DNA of 34,822 nt, from assembly GCA_021811945.1 (NCBI GenBank), contig JAKAPE010000011.1, positions 1 to 34,822 on the forward strand, read 5' to 3'. Made by a program: the position numbers and the translations under genes. Below, one piece after another: positions 1 through 7,283 of this stretch. The notes under the pieces were generated by a model. That model was not told the origin of the DNA. It saw only the letters and a list, made by a program, of their open reading frames with translations, and did no database searches. Source of the stretch: Pseudomonadota bacterium (GTDB lineage Bacteria > Pseudomonadota > Alphaproteobacteria > Rhizobiales > Xanthobacteraceae). Positions within the stretch are counted from its first letter, which is position 1. The number at the start of each line of letters is the position of its first letter.

Positions 1-1
1 G

Positions 2-769
2 ATTCTTGCCGGCTATGCCGACCTCTGCGCAGGCGAAAGCAATCTCGCGGTCGCCGTGCGCTCCTCCGCTACCAGTGAGGACAGCAGCGAAGCGAGTTTC
101 GCGGGATTACAGGATACTTATCTGTGGATCTGCGGCGGCAACGACGTGGTTCACGCCGTGCGCCGCTGCTGGGCCAGTCTCTACAGCACGGAATCCATCA
201 GTTATCGCCTCCGCTTCAAGCTGCCCGAGGAGGGCCTCGCCATGGGCGTAGTGGTGCAGCGCATGGTCGATTCTCGCTGCTCGGGGGTGATGTTTACACG
301 CAGCCCGCTCACGGGCGATCGTTCGGTGATCGCCATCGAGTGCAGTTGGGGCCTGGGTTCAGCAACGGTCAGCGGCGAGGTGACGCCAGACAAATACGTC
401 GTCAGCAAGGTGACCGAGGAAATCATCAAGCGCACGGTTTCGCACAAAACCGTCATGCACATTCCCGATATCGTCGCCGGCGGCGTTCGCGCCGAACCGG
501 TGCCGCCCGAGCGCCGCCACCTCGCCTGCCTCAGCGAGGAGCAGATCGTCGAACTGGCGCGGGTCGGCAAGAGCGTCGAGGCGCACTACCAATGTCCGCA
601 GGACATCGAATGGGCGTTCGCGCCTGACGCTGGCGGAAGCGAGAGGCTCTATATGTTGCAAAGCCGACCGGAAACCGCCTGGGCAAGTAAAGAGGGCAAA
701 CCAACCGCCGTTCCCAAGGCCAGGGCGTTCGATCACGTATTCGAGATGCTCGGCAGAGGCAAGGCTTGA
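2..769 (+). CDS. PEP synthase/PPDK-type ATP-grasp protein, N-terminal domain only (5' end outside window)
   Basis: The frame is open from base 2, so the GTG at 56 is internal and the gene begins upstream of the window. The visible 255 residues are the second half of a PPDK_N (PEP synthase/pyruvate phosphate dikinase) nucleotide-binding domain: AVRSSATSED...ASFAGLQDTYL, then VQRMV..SGVMFT, a GLGSATVSGEVTPD block, and the closing CPQDIEWAF...LQSRPET. In full PEP synthases a linker and the phospho-histidine domain follow; here the protein stops about 30 residues after LQSRPET. It is therefore a stand-alone ATP-binding half, an architecture known from the small synthase subunit of phenylphosphate synthase. 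The partner carrying the His domain would be expected upstream or elsewhere. The TGA overlaps the next ATG by one base (TGATG), so it is cotranscribed with the biotin carboxylase genes. The family is clear; the phosphate acceptor is unknown. Confidence 0.85.
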   Translation: MLAGYADLCAGESNLAVAVRSSATSEDSSEASFAGLQDTYLWICGGNDVVHAVRRCWASLYSTESISYRLRFKLPEEGLAMGVVVQRMVDSRCSGVMFTRSPLTGDRSVIAIECSWGLGSATVSGEVTPDKYVVSKVTEEIIKRTVSHKTVMHIPDIVAGGVRAEPVPPERRHLACLSEEQIVELARVGKSVEAHYQCPQDIEWAFAPDAGGSERLYMLQSRPETAWASKEGKPTAVPKARAFDHVFEMLGRGKA

Positions 770-1257
770 TGAACCTGACGGACGACGACGTTCGCGAGAT
801 CATCCGCCTCATCGACAGCTCGCACGTCCACGAGCTGCGCATCAAGACCGAAAAGTTTGACCTCTGCCTGCGCCGCTCCGCCGCGGGCTGGACTCGTGAG
901 ACGAAGACGCTGACGCGGCCGGATGTGATCGGCGGCGTCGAGGCCGCGCCTGCGGCGACCTCCGATACACCCGCTCAGGCGAAATCATCGACACAAGACG
1001 AGGCATGCGGCGTTGTCGCGATCCGGACTCCCATCGTCGGCACTTTCTATCGGGCCCCGAAACCGGGAGCGCCGCCATTCGTCGAGATCGGGTCCGAGGT
1101 GGACGGTAATAGCGTCGTCGGCATTGTGGAGACAATGAAGCTGATGAATTCGGTGAGTGCGGGCGCTGCCGGCACAGTGATCGAGGTCTGCGTCGCCGAC
1201 GGGGAGTTCGTCGAGTCCGATCAAGTCCTGATGCGACTGCGGCGGACCGAGGCATGA
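769..1257 (+). CDS. accB: Biotin carboxyl carrier protein (AccB-like)
   Basis: This 162-residue protein carries biotin between a biotin carboxylase and a carboxyltransferase. It has an AccB-type N-terminal helix region (residues 1-40), a linker rich in Ala, Pro and Ser (about 45-80), and a biotinyl domain with TPIVGTFYRAPKPGAPPF followed by the biotinylation site VETMKLMN, with K124 the modified lysine. ETMK replaces the usual EAMK. The ATG at 769 is chosen over the TTG at 766 in the ORF track because it overlaps the upstream TGA by one base. The end overlaps the biotin carboxylase start as ATGA. Whether it serves the adjacent pyruvate-carboxylase-type transferase or a separate acetyl-CoA carboxylase is not shown, but the coupling favours the local complex. 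Confidence 0.9.
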   Translation: MNLTDDDVREIIRLIDSSHVHELRIKTEKFDLCLRRSAAGWTRETKTLTRPDVIGGVEAAPAATSDTPAQAKSSTQDEACGVVAIRTPIVGTFYRAPKPGAPPFVEIGSEVDGNSVVGIVETMKLMNSVSAGAAGTVIEVCVADGEFVESDQVLMRLRRTEA

Positions 1258-2621
1258 ACATCCGCCGGGTCCTTGTCGCCAACCGCGGCGAGATCGCGGC
1301 AAGGATCATCCGCACCTGCCGCAACCTCGGCATCGAGACGGCGCTGGCTGCCTCCGAGGCGGATCTCGACGCCGTGCCGGCGCGCCTCGCCGATCATATC
1401 GTCTGCATCGGGCCGGCACACGCGAGCCAGAGCTATTTGAATGTCGATGCGGTCGTGCGCGCCGCCGCAGCGGCCAAGGCCGATGCCGTCCACCCGGGCT
1501 ACGGATTCCTTGCCGAGAACGTTCGCCTCGCGCGCGCTTGCCGTGAGCACGGTATCGTTTTCATCGGTCCGACCGAGGCGCAGCTCGAAGCCGTGGGCGA
1601 CAAGATGCAGGCGCGCGCGCATGCTGTAGCGGCGGGGCTGCCGGTCGTCCCCGGCGGTCCGGTGGGCTCTCCGGCCGAAGCTGCCGCATTGGCCAAAGTC
1701 ATCGGCGTGCCGCTGCTCGTCAAGGCGGTAGCCGGAGGCGGCGGGCGCGGGATGAAGCTGGTAACGGACGCGGCGCGCACAGCCGAGACCGCGGACTTGG
1801 CGATGGCCGAGGCCGGCGCGGCGTTTGCCGACCCACGCGTCTATCTCGAACGCTTTGTCATCGCGGGGCGGCACGTCGAAGTGCAAATCGTCGGCGACGG
1901 CGGCGACGTCGTCCACCTTGGCGACCGCGATTGCTCTGTGCAGCGTCGCCATCAGAAACTGGTGGAGGAAGCGCCGGCGCCCGGCCTGCCCGAAACCACG
2001 CGCGCGGCCATGCACGAGGCGGCCATCGCCTTCGGCAGGCACCTCGGCTACCGCGGTCTCGGCACGGTCGAGTTCCTGCTCGACCGCGACTGCGGCGTGT
2101 TCTACTTCCTCGAAATGAACGCGCGTATTCAGGTCGAGCACCCGGTGACCGAGGCGATCACAGGCCTCGACCTGGTGGCCGAGCAGATCGCCATCGCCGA
2201 AGGTCGCCCGCTGCGCTTGCGGCAACAGGACATCCGCTTCCACGGTCACGCCATCGAGTGCCGCCTCAACGCCGAGAATTGGACCCACGACTTTCGGCCG
2301 AGCCCCGGCACGGTGACGACGGCGGTCTTCCCGGCCGGCGCCGGCATCCGTGTCGACACCCACATCGAGGGCGGAGCGCGGGTGCCCCCGTTCTACGACT
2401 CCTTGCTCGCCAAGATCGTCGCCCACGGCGCCAACCGCGGCAGCGCCATCGAACGGATGAAATCAGCGCTGGCCTCTTGTCGAGTCGACGGCGTGGCCAC
2501 AAACCGGGACATGCATCTCTTTCTGCTGGCGCTGCCGGAGTTTCTCCGCGGCGGAATGGATACGCCCTTTTTCGCCCGCGCGCTGCAACGGCGTGAGGGC
2601 GACGGTGGTCGTCCGTCATGA
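1254..2621 (+). CDS. accC: Biotin carboxylase subunit (AccC-like)
   Basis: A 455-residue protein, the usual length of stand-alone biotin carboxylase, which uses ATP and bicarbonate to carboxylate biotin on the carrier protein. The order is the standard one: N-terminal VLVANRGEIAARI, the glycine-rich ATP-grasp loop KAVAGGGGRGMKLV (K158), RDCSVQRRHQKLVEEAP (K235), and the catalytic EMNARIQVEHPVTE (E287, N289, R291), then the biotin carboxylase C-terminal domain. All recognised catalytic residues are present. It overlaps the carrier gene upstream and the carboxyltransferase gene downstream by four bases each (ATGA), which implies translational coupling and stoichiometric production of the three subunits. 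Confidence 0.95.
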   Translation: MNIRRVLVANRGEIAARIIRTCRNLGIETALAASEADLDAVPARLADHIVCIGPAHASQSYLNVDAVVRAAAAAKADAVHPGYGFLAENVRLARACREHGIVFIGPTEAQLEAVGDKMQARAHAVAAGLPVVPGGPVGSPAEAAALAKVIGVPLLVKAVAGGGGRGMKLVTDAARTAETADLAMAEAGAAFADPRVYLERFVIAGRHVEVQIVGDGGDVVHLGDRDCSVQRRHQKLVEEAPAPGLPETTRAAMHEAAIAFGRHLGYRGLGTVEFLLDRDCGVFYFLEMNARIQVEHPVTEAITGLDLVAEQIAIAEGRPLRLRQQDIRFHGHAIECRLNAENWTHDFRPSPGTVTTAVFPAGAGIRVDTHIEGGARVPPFYDSLLAKIVAHGANRGSAIERMKSALASCRVDGVATNRDMHLFLLALPEFLRGGMDTPFFARALQRREGDGGRPS

Positions 2622-4108
2622 CCAGCATCGGTCTCGTCGACGTGTCGATCCGCGACGGCAACCAGAGCACCTGGGGCGCCACCGGATTGAATACGCCGCA
2701 GTGTCTCCAGATCGCGCCGGTTATGAATCGCGTCGGCTTTCACGCCGTCGATTTCACCGCCAGCACGCACATGGGCGTCGCGGTGAAATACTACAAAGAA
2801 GATCCGTGGGAGCGCATCCGGCTGATGCATCGGCTGATGCCGGATACGCCCCTGCAATTCATCGGCGTCGGTTTCCGCTTCATCTCCTGGGAGACCCTGG
2901 ACAGCGAGGTGATGCGGCTGGTCCATCGCTGTTTGATCCGCAACGGCATGTCCCGCTTCGTCGTGCTGGAACCGATGCACGATCTCGACGCCATGCTGGC
3001 GACCGCGCGCATGATTCGCGAGGAAGGCGGCACCGAGATCATGGCGGCGCTCACCTATACCCTGAGCGATGTCCATAACGATGCGTTCTACGCCAACCTT
3101 ATCGCCGCTCTGGCAAAGTCGCCCGATTTCGACCGCGCCTACATCAAGGATCCGTCGGGGCTTCTGGCGGCCGACCGCGCGCGCACCCTGATTCCCGCCG
3201 TGCGCGCAGCGGCCGGAAGACTGCCGATCGAGCTGCATTCCCACTGCACCATCGGCATGGCGCCTTATACGTACGCCGTCGCCGCAGACCTCGGCATCGA
3301 CACCCTGCACGTCGGCAGCGGACCGCTCGGCAGCGGGACGTCGCTGCCATTGTCGCTGCAGACGGTAGCCAATCTGCGCGACCTCGGACATACGGTTGAC
3401 ATCGACGACGATGCGCTGGCGCGGGTGAACGACTATTTCGAGCGTCTCGCGCGGGCGGAGGGCCTGCCGTTCGGCATGGCGCGTGAATTCGATGCCCGGT
3501 TCTTCCACCATCAGGTGGCCGGGGGCGTGATGACGACGACCAGGCGTCAACTCGAGGAGATCAACCTTGGCCACAAGCTGCCCGAGGTCATGATCGAGGT
3601 AGACCGCGTGCGGGCAGAACTCGGCTATCCCATCATGGTGACGCCGTTTCCGCAGATCGTCTGCACCCAGGCGATGTTCAACGTGATCGGGAAAGAGCGC
3701 TACGCCACCGTGCCCGATCAGGTGATCCGTTACGTCCTCGGGCGCTTCGGCCGCCCGGCGCGGCCGGTGGAGCCCAACGTCATGGACCGCATACTCTCTC
3801 ATCCGCGCGCCAGGGAGCTGCGGGACGAACCGCCGCCCGCATCGCTCGCCGAGCTGCGGCGGCGCTTCCCTCCGAAGTTGTCCGACGAAGAGTTTCTGCT
3901 GCGCGCCACCATGCCCGGCGATCAGGTTGACGCCATGCGCGCCGCCGGTCCGGCGCGCCGCCATTACAATCCCGATGTCCAGCCACTTCTGAAATTGCTG
4001 CGTAAGCTGGTCTGTCAACGCGACGTCTCGCGCGTGGTCGTGGACAAGCCCGGCTTCCACCTGGAATTGGCGGGCGCCGAAGTTGCCGCACCCACCGCTG
4101 ACGCGTAA
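2618..4108 (+). CDS. Carboxyltransferase subunit, pyruvate carboxylase/oxaloacetate decarboxylase-alpha type (HMGL-like fold)
   Basis: This 496-residue protein resembles PycB/OadA-type carboxyltransferases. An HMGL-like TIM barrel starts with VDVSIRDGNQS (metal-ligand Asp13). It continues with YIKDPSGLL (K177, the lysine expected to be carbamylated), ELHSHCTIGMA (H207 and H209 metal ligands), GPLGSGTSLP, and the conserved C-terminal module VAGGVMTTTRRQLEE...VTPFPQIVCTQAMFNV...ERY. The metal-site residues are intact. There is no C-terminal biotinyl domain; the separate carrier protein supplies it. KDPSG replaces the KDMAG of classic pyruvate carboxylases, and the N-terminal DGNQSTWGATGL differs from DGHQS, so the acceptor may be pyruvate or another 2-oxo acid or acyl compound. 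It is the last gene of the coupled carboxylase set. Confidence 0.85.
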   Translation: MTSIGLVDVSIRDGNQSTWGATGLNTPQCLQIAPVMNRVGFHAVDFTASTHMGVAVKYYKEDPWERIRLMHRLMPDTPLQFIGVGFRFISWETLDSEVMRLVHRCLIRNGMSRFVVLEPMHDLDAMLATARMIREEGGTEIMAALTYTLSDVHNDAFYANLIAALAKSPDFDRAYIKDPSGLLAADRARTLIPAVRAAAGRLPIELHSHCTIGMAPYTYAVAADLGIDTLHVGSGPLGSGTSLPLSLQTVANLRDLGHTVDIDDDALARVNDYFERLARAEGLPFGMAREFDARFFHHQVAGGVMTTTRRQLEEINLGHKLPEVMIEVDRVRAELGYPIMVTPFPQIVCTQAMFNVIGKERYATVPDQVIRYVLGRFGRPARPVEPNVMDRILSHPRARELRDEPPPASLAELRRRFPPKLSDEEFLLRATMPGDQVDAMRAAGPARRHYNPDVQPLLKLLRKLVCQRDVSRVVVDKPGFHLELAGAEVAAPTADA

Positions 4109-4150
4109 TACGCCACGGACGATCAGCGCAGCCCTCCCCCGGCGAAAGCG

Positions 4151-4290
4151 CGCGAAAGCGACCGCGCGATCACCGCACTTCAATGCGGCCGCGGCATCAC
4201 TGCCGCGGAAGTTCTCGAGCGCGCCATCGCTCGTGCTGAAGCGGAATCGTCGATCATCAGTAGGCTTGCTGGTCTGCGCCAGACCGTCTA
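4151..4290 (+). pseudogene. Possible remnant of an amidase N-terminus in the 4109-4398 spacer
   Basis: The 290-base gap between the carboxyltransferase and the next gene has no convincing gene. In the same frame as the carboxyltransferase, directly after its stop, the sequence stays open to about 4410. Part of it reads ITALQCGRGITAAEVLERAI followed by ARAEAESSII, which resembles the opening helix of amidase-signature proteins (usually ...RRGEVSAVELVEAALARIEA...). Nothing recognisable follows. This is a resemblance by eye only and could be chance in GC-rich DNA. The 152-residue ORF at 4083-4541 in another frame is not credible. Confidence 0.22.
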
Positions 4291-4398
4291 TGAGCAACAC
4301 GCAAGAAGAAGCCCACCATATCTGCATCATGGATCAGAATCGTCATTTGCGGCATCGGGTCCGTTCCGGCAGCACAATCATTCCAAAGTGGACTTTCG

Positions 4399-6408
4399 AT
4401 GACCTGCGCCAATCCTCTCCTGCACAAGCCGTCGCGTCCTTTGCCCGAACGCGCGGTGGTGGTCGGAGCCGGCACCATCGGTCCCGACATCGGCTATTAC
4501 CTCAAGAGCGCCATTCCGGGTCTGACCCTTCACCTTCTTGACGTCGCCGAGGCGCCGCTCGAACGCGCGGTCGCGCGCTTCAAGAACTATGCGCGCAAGG
4601 CGGTCGAGCGCGGCAAGATGAACGAGACCGAGGCGCGCCGGGTCACCGAGAACCTGCACACTTCGCTCGACTATTCCGTCGTCAGCGACGCCGATTGGGT
4701 GATCGAAGCCGCGACCGAGGATTTGGCGCTCAAGCGCAAGATATTCGCCCGCATCGAGGAGCTGGTGCGGCCCGAGGCGCTCATCACCTCGAACACCAGT
4801 TCGTTGCCCGCCGAGCGCATCTTTGTCGAATTGCGCCACAAGGAACGCGCGACCGTCACGCATTTCTTCGCCCCGGCCTGGCGCAACCCTGTCGTCGAGG
4901 TGATTAGCTGGACCGGTGCCGATCCGCGCCTCGTCGGCGACCTCAATTGGATTTTTTGCATGACCGGCAAGGTGCCGCTCGTCACCGCCGATGTGCCCTG
5001 CTTCATGCTCGACCGCGTATTTGACAACTGGTGCAACGAGGCGGCTCTTCTCTTGAGCGAAGCGACGGCTGCGGAGATCGACACGACCGCGCTCGAATTC
5101 GTGCACGCCGGCCCCTTTTTCGTGCTCAACCTCGCCAACGGCAATCCGATCATCGTCGAGACTAATACGCTGCAGGCGGCCGAGGAGGGCGCGCACTATC
5201 GGCCGGCGCCGATCTTTCGCTCGGTCGCGACCTGGCGCACGATCGGCCCGGACAAGCCGGCCGCAGTTGCGGATGCCGTGAGGGCGCGTGTGCGCGACCG
5301 CCTGCTCGGCATCCTGGTTTCGCAGACCGCCGACATCCTCGACCGCAAGATCGGCGAATCGGCCGATCTCGAGCTCGGGTGCCGGCTGGCCCTCGGCTTC
5401 AAGGCGGGACCGCTCGACGTCATGCGCCGCATCGGCGACGCCGAGGTCGAGCGCATCGTCGCGCGCACGCGGCGCGAACGTCCCGGCCTGCCGCTGCCTT
5501 GCCGACCGCTCGCCGAATACCAGGAGTTCCACCGCCACGTCCTGTTTGACGATGTCGGCGGCGTCAAAGTGATCACCATCCGCCGCCCAGACGCGCTCAA
5601 TGCCATCAACGACGAGATCACCGATGAGATTTTGGCGGTGATCCGCCGCTTCGAGGATGACGAAGCGGTGCGCGGCTTCGTGTTGACCGGCTACGGCCCA
5701 CGCGCGTTCTCCGCGGGCGCCGACATCGGCCGTTTCCCCAGCGTGTTGGGGGATGCCGAAGCCGCGGCCCAATATGCGCGCGACTGCGCGCGGCTCTTGG
5801 TGCATATCGACGCCATGCGCAAGCCGGTGGTCGCCGCCCTCAATGGCATGGCGCTCGGCGGCGGACTGGAGATTGCGCTTCGCTGCCACGGCATCGTCGC
5901 CGTGCGCGGCGCTTCCTTGCAACTGCCGGAAATTCTGCTCGGCATCGTGCCGGGCCTGGGCGGCATGGTGGTGCCCTATCGGCGCTGGCCCAAGGCGGCG
6001 GCCGCTTTCCACGATATGATGCGGCGCGCGCGACGCATGTCGGCGAAAGACGCGCACGCCCTCGGCATCATCGATGCGGTGGCAGACGATCATGTCGGGC
6101 TGATCGACGCCGCGGTTGCTCGCGTCGACGCGCTCGCGGGTCGCCTCATGCCGCTTGGAGACGGCGCCGTCCAAATCGAGCCGCCGGCGCCCATCGAGCC
6201 GGTGGCGGCGAACGGCCAGCTGCTCAGCGCGCAGGCAATCGGTATCCTCGACGCCGCCATCCGCGCGGGGGCGGTGGCGCCGAGCCTCGCCGCCGCGCTC
6301 GATATCGGCTACCGCGCCTTCGGTGAGAGCGCCTGCACCGCCGCCGCGCGTGAAGGCATCGACGCCTTTCTCGGGCGCCGGCCGGCGGATTTCAGCAAGA
6401 CCGGCTAG
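4399..6408 (+). CDS. Bifunctional 3-hydroxyacyl-CoA dehydrogenase/enoyl-CoA hydratase (dehydrogenase domain first)
   Basis: A 669-residue fusion for two consecutive beta-oxidation steps: hydration of an enoyl-CoA and NAD-dependent oxidation of the 3-hydroxyacyl-CoA. Residues about 20-205 are the NAD-binding domain (VVGAGTIGPDIG; SNTSSLPAERI; HFFAPAWRNPVVEV with H155). A second 3HCDH C-terminal-like domain runs to about 370, and a crotonase domain spans about 385-580 with FSAGADIGRF, MALGGGLEIA (E491) and LPEILLGIVPGLGG (E511), so both crotonase glutamates are present. Dehydrogenase-before-hydratase is opposite to FadB. Two positions deviate: the usual HFFNP asparagine is Ala, and the asparagine of the 'NR' motif is Asp (CFMLDRV, D205). 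No clear Shine-Dalgarno precedes the ATG. It lies 290 bases after the carboxylase genes, so it may have its own transcript. Confidence 0.9.
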   Translation: MTCANPLLHKPSRPLPERAVVVGAGTIGPDIGYYLKSAIPGLTLHLLDVAEAPLERAVARFKNYARKAVERGKMNETEARRVTENLHTSLDYSVVSDADWVIEAATEDLALKRKIFARIEELVRPEALITSNTSSLPAERIFVELRHKERATVTHFFAPAWRNPVVEVISWTGADPRLVGDLNWIFCMTGKVPLVTADVPCFMLDRVFDNWCNEAALLLSEATAAEIDTTALEFVHAGPFFVLNLANGNPIIVETNTLQAAEEGAHYRPAPIFRSVATWRTIGPDKPAAVADAVRARVRDRLLGILVSQTADILDRKIGESADLELGCRLALGFKAGPLDVMRRIGDAEVERIVARTRRERPGLPLPCRPLAEYQEFHRHVLFDDVGGVKVITIRRPDALNAINDEITDEILAVIRRFEDDEAVRGFVLTGYGPRAFSAGADIGRFPSVLGDAEAAAQYARDCARLLVHIDAMRKPVVAALNGMALGGGLEIALRCHGIVAVRGASLQLPEILLGIVPGLGGMVVPYRRWPKAAAAFHDMMRRARRMSAKDAHALGIIDAVADDHVGLIDAAVARVDALAGRLMPLGDGAVQIEPPAPIEPVAANGQLLSAQAIGILDAAIRAGAVAPSLAAALDIGYRAFGESACTAAAREGIDAFLGRRPADFSKTG

Positions 6409-6557
6409 TACCAATCTGCGCAAATTCCGACCGTCATCCTTGAGGTGCTCGGCACGCAGCGCCGAAGTCGGGTTGGTCGTTAAACCCAAATGTGGCGCCT
6501 CCTCCGGAGCGGCCCGGAAATCGACACTTTCAACGATCGGCGCTGCTGGCAGCCAGT
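6409..6557. other. Convergent intergenic region, no clear terminator
   Basis: This 149-base gap lies between two converging genes. A weak stem TCGGC-(7)-GCCGA and a short CTCC/GGAG hairpin can be drawn, and outer arms ACCAA...TTGGT exist, but none is followed by a T-run on either strand. The phrase 'CGTCATCCTTGAGGTGC' is reminiscent of degenerate intergenic repeats common in Bradyrhizobium relatives. I see no gene. Confidence 0.4.
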
Positions 6558-7283
6558 CTATTGCGCGCGTGCCGCCAGTCCGAGATAGGTGTTGATCACG
6601 CGCGGGTTCGCGGCAACCTCGGCCGCGGGTCCTTCGAGCACGATCTCGCCCATCTCCAGAACGTAGCCGTAATCGGCGATTTGCAGGGCCGCCCGCGCAT
6701 TCTGCTCGACGAGGAGGATCGACACGCCGGTTCGCCTCAAGTCGGCGATGACATGGAAGATGTCGCGCACGATGCGCGGCGCCAAGCCGAGGCTCGGCTC
6801 GTCGAGCATAAGAAGCTTGGGGCGCGCCATCAGCGCGCGGCCAAGGGCAAGCATCTGCCGCTCGCCGCCCGACAGGGTGCGGGCGAGCTGGGCGCGTCGC
6901 TCGCGCAGCTGCGGAAAGCGGGCATAAACCGCCGCCAGATCCTCCGCGGCTTCGCCGCCGCGCCGCGGTCGTGAAAAGGCACCAAGCCGCAGGTTGTCCT
7001 CGACCGGCATATCACCAAACAATTCGCGGCGTTCCGGCACCAGGCACATCCCGCGCCTGACGCGCGCCTCGACGGACAGGTCCGCGACATTCCCGCCTTC
7101 GTAAACAATACTGCCGTGTGCCGACGCGAGGCCGATGAGGGCCGAAAGCAATGACGTCTTGCCGGCGCCGTTCGGGCCGATGACCGCCACGATTTGTCCG
7201 GCGCTGATCTGCAGGTGGGCATCACGCACGACGGAGACCTTTCCATAAGAAACGCCGAATCCGCGCGCCTCGAGCATATTCAT
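6558..7283 (-). CDS. livF: Branched-chain-type ABC transporter ATPase, LivF family
   Basis: This 241-residue ABC ATPase would energise import by the Liv-type permeases encoded just upstream. Seen in order: Walker A GPNGAGKTS, the Q-loop region with LVPERRELFGDMPVEDNL (the LivF-typical 'VPExRxxFxxxTVxENL' segment), signature LSGGERQMLALGRAL, Walker B LLMLDEPSLGLAP, and the switch region LLVEQNARAAL. The ORF track extends the frame to 8282, but the real start is the ATG at 7283, which overlaps the stop of the LivM-LivG gene as ATGA; a second ATG lies at 7277. It is the last gene of the transporter run and faces the dehydrogenase/hydratase gene across a 149-base convergent gap. The Liv family takes amino acids but also aromatic acids, amides and other small carboxylates. 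Confidence 0.95.
   Translation of the reverse strand: MNMLEARGFGVSYGKVSVVRDAHLQISAGQIVAVIGPNGAGKTSLLSALIGLASAHGSIVYEGGNVADLSVEARVRRGMCLVPERRELFGDMPVEDNLRLGAFSRPRRGGEAAEDLAAVYARFPQLRERRAQLARTLSGGERQMLALGRALMARPKLLMLDEPSLGLAPRIVRDIFHVIADLRRTGVSILLVEQNARAALQIADYGYVLEMGEIVLEGPAAEVAANPRVINTYLGLAARAQ

Noticed and set aside
2393-4330. 645-residue minus-strand ORF opposite the carboxyltransferase
   Set aside because: No recognisable motif and full overlap with a gene whose metal-site motifs are intact.
4083-4541. 152-residue ORF spanning the spacer and the start of the dehydrogenase/hydratase gene
   Set aside because: Overlaps two real genes out of frame, no domain, Arg/Ser-rich.
4378-6489. 703-residue minus-strand ORF opposite the dehydrogenase/hydratase gene
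   Set aside because: Composition is Arg/Ala/Asp/His-rich without any domain, and it mirrors a gene with intact catalytic motifs; it is a GC-rich antisense shadow.
6409-6557. Bidirectional intrinsic terminator in the convergent gap
   Set aside because: Only short imperfect stems and no T-run on either strand.
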